A DNA stretch of 28,590 bases from Bacteroidales bacterium. Lineage in GTDB: Bacteria; Bacteroidota; Bacteroidia; Bacteroidales; UBA932. The DNA lies in contig JAGAAF010000043.1 of NCBI GenBank assembly GCA_017615435.1, positions 1 through 28,590 on the forward strand. The letters are read 5' to 3'. Position 1 is the stretch's first letter; each line of letters begins with the position of its first letter. A program made the position numbers and the translations under genes. The notes under the pieces are model-generated. The model saw nothing but the letters and a program-made list of their open reading frames with translations. It ran no database searches and was not told the origin of the DNA. Shown here in pieces: positions 1-7,164 of this stretch.

Positions 1-650
1 AGAGCGTCACCGAGAACACCCGCGTCTCCTACCCGATCTATCATATCGAGAAGATCGTGCGTCCGGAGAGCCACGGCCCCGCAGCGAAGCAGGTCATCTT
101 CCTCTCCGCAGACGCATTCGGAGTTCTTCCTCCCGTCAGCATCCTTACCCCCGAGCAGACGAAGTACTACTTCCTGAGCGGCTTCACCGCCAAGCTCGCA
201 GGTACCGAGCGCGGTATCACAGAGCCCACCCCGACCTTCTCCGCCTGCTTCGGCCAGGCCTTCCTTGAGCTCCACCCGACCAAGTATGCCGAGGAACTCG
301 TGAAGAAGATGAAGAAGTCCGGCGCCAAGGCTTACCTCGTGAACACCGGCTGGAACGGAACAGGCAAGCGTATCAGCATCAAGGACACCCGCGGAATCAT
401 CGACGCCATCCTCAACGGCTCGATCGACAAAGCCCCCACCAAGAAGATTCCGTTCTTCGATTTCGAAGTCCCTACCAAGCTTGAAGGAGTGGACACCGGC
501 ATTCTCGATCCTCGCGACACTTATGCAAAGCCCGAGGAGTGGGATGCAAAGGCCAAGGACCTCGCCGCCCGCTTCATCAAGAACTTCAAGAAGTACGAAA
601 CCAACGCCGCCGGCAAGGCACTCGTCAAGGCCGGCCCGAAGGTTGACTAA
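1..650 (+). CDS. pckA: ATP-dependent phosphoenolpyruvate carboxykinase, C-terminal part (5' end outside window)
   Basis: This is the last roughly 216 residues of a cytosolic enzyme that interconverts oxaloacetate + ATP and PEP + CO2 + ADP; the full protein is usually about 535-540 residues. The reading frame is open from base 3 with no start, so the gene is cut by the window edge. Conserved blocks seen: [12 protein letters not shown] at the extreme N-terminus of the fragment (it contains the nucleotide-binding arginine known in the E. coli enzyme), [56 protein letters not shown] and a C-terminal ALVKAGPK tail. The match to E. coli PckA as I recall it is close along the whole length. In succinate-forming anaerobes this enzyme often runs towards oxaloacetate. 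That role is inference, but the dcuB neighbour supports it. A strong hairpin terminator follows 18 bases after the stop. Confidence 0.97.
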   Translation, partial: SVTENTRVSYPIYHIEKIVRPESHGPAAKQVIFLSADAFGVLPPVSILTPEQTKYYFLSGFTAKLAGTERGITEPTPTFSACFGQAFLELHPTKYAEELVKKMKKSGAKAYLVNTGWNGTGKRISIKDTRGIIDAILNGSIDKAPTKKIPFFDFEVPTKLEGVDTGILDPRDTYAKPEEWDAKAKDLAARFIKNFKKYETNAAGKALVKAGPKVD

Positions 651-668
651 TTATTTGATCTCACCTGA

Positions 669-695
669 AGCCGCATCCCACGATGCGGCTTTTTT
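669..695 (+). terminator. Intrinsic terminator after pckA
   Basis: A perfect 9-bp stem (AGCCGCATC at 669-677, GATGCGGCT at 682-690) with a 4-base loop is followed by a run of six T. It lies 18 bases after the pckA stop and 12 bases before the dcuB start, so there is no room for a full promoter between hairpin and dcuB. dcuB must be reached by read-through or from a promoter inside or ahead of the hairpin. Confidence 0.9.
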
Positions 696-707
696 AAGTT
701 TTCCGGA

Positions 708-2084
708 ATGACTTTCACAATGATCATAGAGCTGCTGATAGTACTGGCAGCGCTATATGTGGGTTCGCGTTACGGCTCATTGGCCCTCGGCGCGATCTCG
801 GGCATCGGTCTTGCAATCCTGGTTTTCGGCTTCGGATTAAAGCCCGGCACCCCTCCCACCGACGTTATTTACATCATCATTGCAGCCGTTACCTGCGCGG
901 GAACCCTTCAGGCTTCAGGCGGTATGGACTGGATGATACAGGTGGCCGAAAAGATGCTGCGAAAGCATCCGGAGCATATCACCTTCCTGGGGCCGCTTGT
1001 GACTTTCTTCCTGACGGTCCTGGTGGGAACCGGACACGTGGTATACACTATTATGCCCATCATCTGCGACATCGCCCTTAAGAAGAACATACGTCCGGAA
1101 AGGCCTTGCGCGGTCGCCTCGATCGCCTCGCAGGTGGGCATCACCTGTTCGCCTATCGCCGCGGCGGTGGTCGCATTCGTGACTATCTCGAACGCCAATA
1201 ACTATATGGTCAGCATCCCGCAGGTGCTGATGGTCACCATCCCGGCCTGCGTTTGCGGCCTTATGTGCGCGGCTCTGGCCTCGTACAAAAGGGGCAAGGA
1301 CCTGGATAAGGACCCCGACTTCCTTGCCCGCAAGAACGATCCGGAGACATACAAGTATATGTACGGCAACTCCGCGACGACCCTGGACAAGGTCATCAGC
1401 AAGGAGGCGAAGGCTTCCGTGTTCATCTTCCTCGGAGCTCTGGTGGTCATCGTCGGCTTTGCTTTCTGCCAGATGATCCATACCGCGGACGGAGTGTCTG
1501 TGGCGAAAGCCATCAAGCTTCCGAAAATGAACCTTTGCATCCAGATCATTATGCTGGTCGCCGCGGCGTGCAACATTATGTTCTGCAAGGCTTCGCCGAA
1601 GAAGGCGGTCGCAGGAGCTGTCTGGCAATCCGGTATGGTCGCCGTGGTCGCAATCTACGGCATCGCGTGGCTGGCGGACACCTATTTCGGCAACTATATG
1701 GACCAGATGAAGGTGATGCTCGAGGGCGTAGTGACCCAGTATCCGTGGAGCATAGCGCTGGTATTCTTCCTCGTCAGCGTTCTGATCAATTCGCAGGGTG
1801 CCGTGGTGGTGGCTATGCTGCCGCTTGCCTATCAGCTCGGCATAGCCGGCCCCGTGCTTCTGGGCGTGCTCCCGAGCGTCTACGGCTACTTCTTCATCCC
1901 TAACTATCCGTCCGATATCGCCACCGTCAACTTCGACCGCAGCGGCACGACAGTCATAGGCAAGTACCTGCTCAACCATAGTTTTATGATGCCTGGCCTC
2001 ATAAGCGTGTTCGTGTCCACGGTCGTGGGCTATCTGATTACCAACGTGTTCTTCGGCGGATACTTCGCCAGTTTCATACAATGA
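708..2084 (+). CDS. dcuB: Anaerobic C4-dicarboxylate transporter, DcuB type
   Basis: Inner-membrane carrier of 458 residues that exchanges or takes up fumarate, malate, succinate and aspartate under anaerobic conditions. Family members are usually 433-446 residues. The protein is hydrophobic throughout with about ten or more membrane segments. Landmarks are LKPGTPPTDVIYIIIAAVT near residues 45-65, TLQASGGMDW, VGTGHVVYTIMPII and KNIRPERPCAVASI. The GHVVYT motif and ALKKNIRPERP match DcuB; DcuA has a different sequence there (GNISLA in the version I recall), so I assign DcuB. The ATG at 708 is used; a second ATG at 720 is possible and would only remove four residues. The downstream lipoprotein overlaps its last four bases (ATGA), implying translational coupling. 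Context with pckA suggests service of the fumarate/succinate pathway (inference). Confidence 0.93.
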   Translation: MTFTMIIELLIVLAALYVGSRYGSLALGAISGIGLAILVFGFGLKPGTPPTDVIYIIIAAVTCAGTLQASGGMDWMIQVAEKMLRKHPEHITFLGPLVTFFLTVLVGTGHVVYTIMPIICDIALKKNIRPERPCAVASIASQVGITCSPIAAAVVAFVTISNANNYMVSIPQVLMVTIPACVCGLMCAALASYKRGKDLDKDPDFLARKNDPETYKYMYGNSATTLDKVISKEAKASVFIFLGALVVIVGFAFCQMIHTADGVSVAKAIKLPKMNLCIQIIMLVAAACNIMFCKASPKKAVAGAVWQSGMVAVVAIYGIAWLADTYFGNYMDQMKVMLEGVVTQYPWSIALVFFLVSVLINSQGAVVVAMLPLAYQLGIAGPVLLGVLPSVYGYFFIPNYPSDIATVNFDRSGTTVIGKYLLNHSFMMPGLISVFVSTVVGYLITNVFFGGYFASFIQ

Positions 2085-2965
2085 GACGTTTTCTGATTCT
2101 GGCGGCGGCGCTTATTCCTATCCTGTCTTCCTGCTCCTACAAAGAAGCTATCTTTGTGCAGTTGCCGGACACCGTGTGGTCTATTACGACGGACGGAACC
2201 ACCACGTGGGCGTGCTTCCACGACGAGGAGAACGCCAGCCTGCTTCAGTTCAATTCGTCGCTGAAGCGCTATCAGATTGACCACGGCACCTACGTTACCG
2301 ACGGTCATCTGGTCACGATCTCTACCGAGTTCGCATCTGACTTCATACTCAACCGCACTTTCAGTGGTCTGAAGCGCAGCAAGACAAACGACCATTTCAC
2401 CCGTCTGGAACCTTATGCTTTCCCGACCCTTGCCGGGACAGTCTGGGCTTCCCCAGTGAGCAATAATCTTCACGTAGCATATTTCCCCTCGGACGGGGAG
2501 TGCGTGGAACTGCTTTACAGCAATATCACCCGTGAGGAAACCATCCCCGAATACGGTTGGAGCGGCGCGAAAAAAGACATCGCCGGGAAGGACTTCACTT
2601 TTTACAAAGACGTTGCGATTATGGGTGTGTACGCTGCGCAACTCGTATGCGGCCCGCTTCAGGAAGAGGAAATATCAAGCCTCAAGGGAACAGTCTGGAC
2701 CTACAACAACACAGGCTATCCGGCCGATATTCCTTCCGTGATTCTGTTCAACGGCAAGGACAGATTCACTCGCATTTCAGGGCTGTGGACCGGCAATGTG
2801 TCCTCTACTCGCGTAAGTCCACTAATTTTTGAGACCACGTCCGGCACCTATTCCGAGAACGACGGCGTTCTTACTCTCAAGATCGGGGACACAACAGAAA
2901 ACTGCCCCCTTTCCGGAGGCAGTTTCACTCTGTTTGAAAAAACTTACTCGAAGTTGGATTACTGA
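2081..2965 (+). CDS. Lipoprotein of unknown function with three repeated TVW modules
   Basis: The product has 294 residues and I recognise no named family with confidence. A lipoprotein signal peptide is clear: MRR, a hydrophobic core, then LSSC with the lipidated cysteine at residue 18. The mature part appears built of three similar modules beginning LPDTVW (31-33), LAGTVW (120-122) and LKGTVW (204-206), spaced 89 and 84 residues apart. Modules 1 and 3 also share an (H/S)GTY...G.L.T block (about 69-80 and 255-266). Such short beta-rich repeats resemble lipocalin-like or META-like small barrels, but that is only an impression. The start overlaps the dcuB stop as ATGA, so it is probably co-translated with the transporter. 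Its 3' end overlaps the convergent Wzz-like gene by 7 bases. Confidence 0.85.
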   Translation: MRRFLILAAALIPILSSCSYKEAIFVQLPDTVWSITTDGTTTWACFHDEENASLLQFNSSLKRYQIDHGTYVTDGHLVTISTEFASDFILNRTFSGLKRSKTNDHFTRLEPYAFPTLAGTVWASPVSNNLHVAYFPSDGECVELLYSNITREETIPEYGWSGAKKDIAGKDFTFYKDVAIMGVYAAQLVCGPLQEEEISSLKGTVWTYNNTGYPADIPSVILFNGKDRFTRISGLWTGNVSSTRVSPLIFETTSGTYSENDGVLTLKIGDTTENCPLSGGSFTLFEKTYSKLDY

Positions 2966-4095
2966 TCCTTCTTCTCCGCGAACATTTCCTTGAGTTTCGG
3001 GAGGTAACCCTTTCCGATAACTATCCCGCATCCCAGGACGAATCCGAGGAAGGTCCAGATCACAAGGGTCTTGGCCCTGCTGTTTGAAGGCTGTACGGGA
3101 ACCGTTACAGGCTGGATAATGGCAAGCACCGGAGTGTCTCTCTTGACCTGCATCTTCGCCTGCTCCAGCTGCTTCGCCATTTCCGAGTAGATGGAGTTCG
3201 CGACATTGTACTTGGATTGTATGCGTTCCTCCTCGATACGCGCCTTGGCAGTACTCATCTGCTGCGAGCGGTCGCGCACCGTGGCGAGCTGGCTCTGATA
3301 TGACTCGGCTTCAGCCTTTATTTCATCGTAGCGGGCCTGGATGTAATCGAGGTTATCCTGAGCCTTCTCCGTGCGGAAACGAGTAACTTCCTGCTGGAGC
3401 AGCTGCTGGGCTTTCATAGCCAGTTCGGCAGTCTGGATGGGCTCCGAGCCGATAACGGAGAGACTGATATAGCCCTCTTTCTTATCCACGCTCAAAGTCA
3501 CGCATTTGGCGATGACTTTGATGAGTTTTTCCTCGTCCTTGGTAAGCAGTATGGGTTTTGGAGTCTGGTCAGCTCCGCCCGAAGCGGGAAGTTCAAGCTC
3601 CGGTTTCGGTTTGCGCACTGCGCCGAGAATAACGCCTGGAAGACCGATTGTGTACTTCTTGACAACCCCGAGGACAGACGGTTTTGCGTACTCCTTCGCG
3701 TAAGTATACATACTCACAGCCGTGTCTGCCTTTTCGTAGTGCACAGGAGTGTAAATCAGCGCTTTGCGATAAGTCACGCTGTTCACTATCTGAGGATACA
3801 CAAGGGGCGACAAGTCTCCACCGCTCATATTGGATGCGCCTATGTCGAAGCCTGCCAGCGATGCGAGGCTGGAAAGCGACGAATTCGAACGGGAACTCAC
3901 CTGGGGCACCATCACCGTGTTCACGGTGTAGGTGCGTTTCATCGTGAGCGCGGCAACGAGTCCGAGGACAATAAACACGGCGGTGACGATGATCACAGTC
4001 TTGCGGCCATCCCACAGGCTGCGCACCATAGCCATAATGTCTATGCCTTCCTCTTCCTGCTCTTCGGGAGCGTTGTAGGTTTTGTTTTCGTCCAT
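2959..4095 (-). CDS. Wzz-type polysaccharide chain-length determinant (co-polymerase)
   Basis: Inner-membrane protein of 378 residues with the two-helix Wzz/GNVR layout. An acidic N-terminal tail (EEQEEEGIDIMAMVRSLWDGRK) leads into a first membrane helix at about 33-53. A periplasmic part follows with a long Gln/Glu-rich coiled coil at about 240-315, then the proline-rich PVTVPVQPSNSRAK segment and a second membrane helix at about 341-361. It lacks the C-terminal tyrosine-kinase domain seen in Wzc, so it is either the membrane half of a split system or a kinase-free regulator. Family members set the chain length of O-antigen, capsule or exopolysaccharide. It lies 4 bases after the export gene in the same direction, which indicates an operon. 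No glycosyltransferase, polymerase or flippase gene lies next to it. Confidence 0.9.
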   Translation of the reverse strand: MDENKTYNAPEEQEEEGIDIMAMVRSLWDGRKTVIIVTAVFIVLGLVAALTMKRTYTVNTVMVPQVSSRSNSSLSSLASLAGFDIGASNMSGGDLSPLVYPQIVNSVTYRKALIYTPVHYEKADTAVSMYTYAKEYAKPSVLGVVKKYTIGLPGVILGAVRKPKPELELPASGGADQTPKPILLTKDEEKLIKVIAKCVTLSVDKKEGYISLSVIGSEPIQTAELAMKAQQLLQQEVTRFRTEKAQDNLDYIQARYDEIKAEAESYQSQLATVRDRSQQMSTAKARIEEERIQSKYNVANSIYSEMAKQLEQAKMQVKRDTPVLAIIQPVTVPVQPSNSRAKTLVIWTFLGFVLGCGIVIGKGYLPKLKEMFAEKKDQ

Positions 4096-4099
4096 AGGG

Positions 4100-7096
4100 C
4101 TAGAGTCTTTCTATGAGGAGTATGAAGGAAGCGACGGATGTGATGGTGGCAAGCGTCCTGGAGAGGACTGCATCCCAATCGACTTTGGTCTTTTCCTGCG
4201 GCTTTTCAATCTGCTCCCTCTTCTCCTGGTCTATTGCAACCGTGATGGTGCTTCCCGGTTCCACCTTCGGATAGCTGCGTATTCCGAGGAAGCGCTTAGT
4301 GCCGACTGTCTGGTAGTTGGGAAGGGTGACGGTAACGCTGTTCTTGTCCGCAGTCTTCACAAGACCGCCGGCATAGTTGTCTATGTACCACTTGGCAGAA
4401 CGTCCACCGTGATAGACGAGAGTCTTCTGGGTGGAGGAGAAATCCGCAGGGATATACTGGGCCATACGGGTCCCGAGCTCACGGATTACCACCACGTTCT
4501 CTGCGCGTACGATGTTGACCACGTCGCCGTCCATAAGGATGGGGTCGTCCCAGTTCTTGCTCAGATGCATTTTCTTGAGGTCATTAAGATCGATCCCGAT
4601 GACTCCGCGGCCGTTATAAGTACGGAAGAGAGTGCAGTAAGGCGATGCGTCGTCGAGCAGGCCGCCGGCGAGCTTGATTATACTGGAAAGCTGGGTGCGG
4701 CTGTCCTCTATCACATAGACTCCCGGATACTTCACGCGGCCGTTGATCTCCACGGTGCGGCCCTGGGTAAAGTTGGGCGTCATACGCACGACGATGTGAT
4801 CGTAGGGCTGGAGCTGGAAGTTCTTGTCGGTGGGATAGTAATTCTCGTCGACTGTGAGAGTGATAGTGTCAAAGGAAACTTCATCCTTCTTCGAGATGTT
4901 CATACGGAACACCTGCACCTTGTCGTAAGAAGCGCCGACGGTGAATCCACCGGCCATCGTGAGCAGGTCGTGCATCGACACGGAAGAGTCGAAGGTAATG
5001 TTCACCGGAGTCTTTACTGCGCCGCTGACGCGGAGCTCGCCTATGTTTGTGTAGGTGGTGTTGTCGTAGACGCGGAGTTCGTCGCCCGGCTGGAGGAGAG
5101 TTTCGCCCTCCGTCTCAAGCGATACGGGGAAATACTGCCTCTTCGCGGGGTTGGTGATATCCTTGCGGAAGATGTAGGCCACCGGGTAAACGGTAGGCCT
5201 GAGTCCGCCTGCATACTCGATCGCCTGGGCCACAGTCATACGGTCGTTGAGGCCGAAGGCCTTGGTGAACGGGTTGCGGACCTGACCGCTGACGCTGATT
5301 TCCTCAGTGTCGCGATATGAGGCCTGGGCGAGTACGCGGACCACATCCCTTGCCTGAAGTTCGAAGTCCGGATTGCCGTTCTCCCCCGGGAAGGGTATGG
5401 TAAGGACCTCCACGGTCTCGTCCGGTTTGGTGCGCTCCACAAAGACATAGTCCTTACGGGCGGTGTAACGGGCACCCTCGGCATACTCTATTGCCTGTGA
5501 GAGGGTCATATGGTCGTTCAGGCCAAACTCCCTTGTGAAGGGGTTGCGGACATCGCCGGTGACGGTGATTGTGCCCTTATCCTGGAACTGGGCCTGCTGA
5601 AGCACGCGGACCTGATCCCTTGCCTGGAGCTTGAAATCAGGGTTGCCTTCTTCGCCGGGGAACGGAACGGTGAGGACCTCGACAGTCTCATCGTCGTAGG
5701 TGCGCTCCACGAAGACGAAGTCCCTGCGGGCGGTAAACCTGGGCTCGGCCTTCGCTATGAGGGCCTGCAGGCTGTTGTTCTTCTCGAAATCGAAGCGGCC
5801 GCCGTAGTAGACGTCTCCGCCTATGGACACGAAGTTCTCCATCGGGCGGTCTGCCGTCTTGATGCGGACCACATCGCCGCTGGCGAGCTCTGCTTTCTGC
5901 TTGCCGTCCACTATCTTGCTGAGGTCGTACTCGATATACTTGAGTTCACCTGCCTCGCGGCGCTCGATCTGGACGAAGTTCGGATAAGCGTTGTCGTTCA
6001 GGCCTCCTGCGTACTGGATGAGATCCTTCAGGCTCTCGCCGTCGATCAGTTCATAACGCATAGGACGCTTGACGGCGCCCTCGATGCGAACTATCTTCTG
6101 GGTCACGGGCACGAAGAGGACGTCGTTGTTCTGAACGTCGAACTGCACCTTGCCGCCTTCGCCGGTCATAAATTTATAGAGGTCAAGACGCTCGGTCTTC
6201 CCTGCCCTGGAACGCTGGATGTTACGAATGGACCCCATCGCAGTGGGGCCGCCGGCAGCTGCAAGGGCATTGAATGCGTTATTAAGTGCGCTGATGGTAA
6301 AGCCGCCCTGAACACCCACTTCACCATAGATGTTGACCATAACCGTACGGGCCGTCGTGATCGTGATCGCAATCTGGTCCTGACGGAAGGAATAATGCTG
6401 GCTGAGCTTGGAGATTATTGCCTTGCGGCCCTGGGCCAGCGTCATTCCCTTGAGGAAAATCTTGGAAGAACCGGCGGGCTGGATCGAGCCGTCAGGGGCT
6501 ATTCTCTGATGAATCTCAGTCTGGGATGAGCCGAAGATGCTGATGTGGACTTCGTCGCCATCGCCAAGGATGTAGGTCTCAGGGGCCTGGGCGCCGTCCG
6601 TGGTGCGGAACACATCCATCGAAGTGCCGGTAAAGAGGGCGTGGCCATAAATGTCGTCGCCTGCGGTCTTGGAGACGTTATTCTCCTCGAGAGCGGTCTC
6701 GAGAGCCTCTTCAGCAGCCGCCTCTCCCAGAGTAGTCTGAGGGAACTCGTTGGGAGTTTCGGCCTGGGCCGCGGCTGTGGCGATGATATCCGTTCCGGAA
6801 ACCGTCTCAGCTTCGCCTGCAGAAGGGGTGGTCTGCACCGCAGCAGCCTTCGCGGCAGCCTTTTCCGCCTGCATCTTGTTAATGATATCCATCACGCGGC
6901 TCTGGTAATTGGCATACTCAGTGGGCGGAATACTGTCCACATCGATGCCTTCCTGCATAAGCCTTGCGCGGACCTCAGTCTCTTCGAGACCGCGCTTCGC
7001 GAGTTCTGCACGTGCCATCGAAAGCATATTTGCGCTCTGGGCAAAAGCCACGAGCGAAATCGTCATACAAAGGATGGCGGTAAGAATTTTCTTCAT
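4100..7096 (-). CDS. Polysaccharide export outer-membrane protein (Wza-like) with about seven SLBB repeats
   Basis: I use the ATG at 7096, giving 999 residues, because it opens a standard signal peptide (MKKILTAILCMTISLVAFAQ). A TTG start 13 codons upstream would bury that signal. After a low-complexity, Ala/Glu-rich stretch (about 30-145) comes the Poly_export domain (about 170-230, with LGDGDEVHISIFG). Then follow roughly seven SLBB-type units, each with a [V/I]x[I/V]xGxV strand and many ending in YAGGL or similar. Units four and five are a recent-looking 90-residue tandem duplication (residues 455-634). A hydrophobic segment near the C-terminus (TLATITSVASFILLIERL) could cross the outer membrane as in Wza. 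Unlike E. coli Wza there is no obvious lipobox, and the protein is much longer than Wza (about 380). Likely role: outer-membrane channel or periplasmic conduit for exopolysaccharide, with the Wzz partner 4 bases downstream. Confidence 0.92.
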   Translation of the reverse strand: MKKILTAILCMTISLVAFAQSANMLSMARAELAKRGLEETEVRARLMQEGIDVDSIPPTEYANYQSRVMDIINKMQAEKAAAKAAAVQTTPSAGEAETVSGTDIIATAAAQAETPNEFPQTTLGEAAAEEALETALEENNVSKTAGDDIYGHALFTGTSMDVFRTTDGAQAPETYILGDGDEVHISIFGSSQTEIHQRIAPDGSIQPAGSSKIFLKGMTLAQGRKAIISKLSQHYSFRQDQIAITITTARTVMVNIYGEVGVQGGFTISALNNAFNALAAAGGPTAMGSIRNIQRSRAGKTERLDLYKFMTGEGGKVQFDVQNNDVLFVPVTQKIVRIEGAVKRPMRYELIDGESLKDLIQYAGGLNDNAYPNFVQIERREAGELKYIEYDLSKIVDGKQKAELASGDVVRIKTADRPMENFVSIGGDVYYGGRFDFEKNNSLQALIAKAEPRFTARRDFVFVERTYDDETVEVLTVPFPGEEGNPDFKLQARDQVRVLQQAQFQDKGTITVTGDVRNPFTREFGLNDHMTLSQAIEYAEGARYTARKDYVFVERTKPDETVEVLTIPFPGENGNPDFELQARDVVRVLAQASYRDTEEISVSGQVRNPFTKAFGLNDRMTVAQAIEYAGGLRPTVYPVAYIFRKDITNPAKRQYFPVSLETEGETLLQPGDELRVYDNTTYTNIGELRVSGAVKTPVNITFDSSVSMHDLLTMAGGFTVGASYDKVQVFRMNISKKDEVSFDTITLTVDENYYPTDKNFQLQPYDHIVVRMTPNFTQGRTVEINGRVKYPGVYVIEDSRTQLSSIIKLAGGLLDDASPYCTLFRTYNGRGVIGIDLNDLKKMHLSKNWDDPILMDGDVVNIVRAENVVVIRELGTRMAQYIPADFSSTQKTLVYHGGRSAKWYIDNYAGGLVKTADKNSVTVTLPNYQTVGTKRFLGIRSYPKVEPGSTITVAIDQEKREQIEKPQEKTKVDWDAVLSRTLATITSVASFILLIERL
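5195..5734 (-). repeat. Tandem 270-bp coding duplication (two SLBB units)
   Basis: Two consecutive 270-bp segments (5465-5734, then 5195-5464 on the minus strand) encode 90-residue units that begin TARRDFVFVERT and TARKDYVFVERT. About 64 of 90 residues are identical by eye. Shared blocks include DETVEVLT, PFPGE.GNPDF, LQARD, VRNPFT, FGLND and AIEYA. The other SLBB units in the protein are far more diverged, so this pair is a later in-frame duplication. Confidence 0.9.
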
Positions 7097-7132
7097 ATCT
7101 GTCGAGTGTTTTATTATCAAACGATAAGCGCC

Positions 7133-7162
7133 CAAAGATACGAATTATTTTTCATAATTCGT
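7133..7162 (-). promoter_or_regulatory. Inverted repeat and possible -7 promoter box ahead of the export gene
   Basis: Between recG and the export gene, read on the minus strand, a perfect 9-bp inverted repeat (ACGAATTAT / ATAATTCGT, loop GAAAA; plus-strand 7140-7162) is followed at once by TATCTTTG (7140-7133), an exact fit to the Bacteroidetes TAnnTTTG -7 box. The base-paired arms would cover the -10 to -35 zone, as an operator would, but no convincing -33 TTTG lies at the usual spacing. The hairpin begins 3 bases after the recG stop and lacks a T tract, so it is a poor terminator. The two roles cannot be separated from sequence. Confidence 0.45.
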
Positions 7163-7164
7163 GC

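Noticed and set aside
915..2081. Long open frame on the minus strand across dcuB (388 codons)
   Set aside because: Antisense shadow of a G+C-rich membrane-protein gene; its translation is His/Asp/Arg-rich with no domain pattern, while dcuB is unambiguous.
4082..5320. Plus-strand frame of 412 codons over the export gene
   Set aside because: Shadow of the real minus-strand gene; no recognisable motif or signal.
7097..7135. TTG start for the export protein adding 13 residues
   Set aside because: The extension (MGAYRLIIKHSTD) precedes a perfect signal peptide and would overlap the promoter-like box; the ATG at 7096 is preferred.
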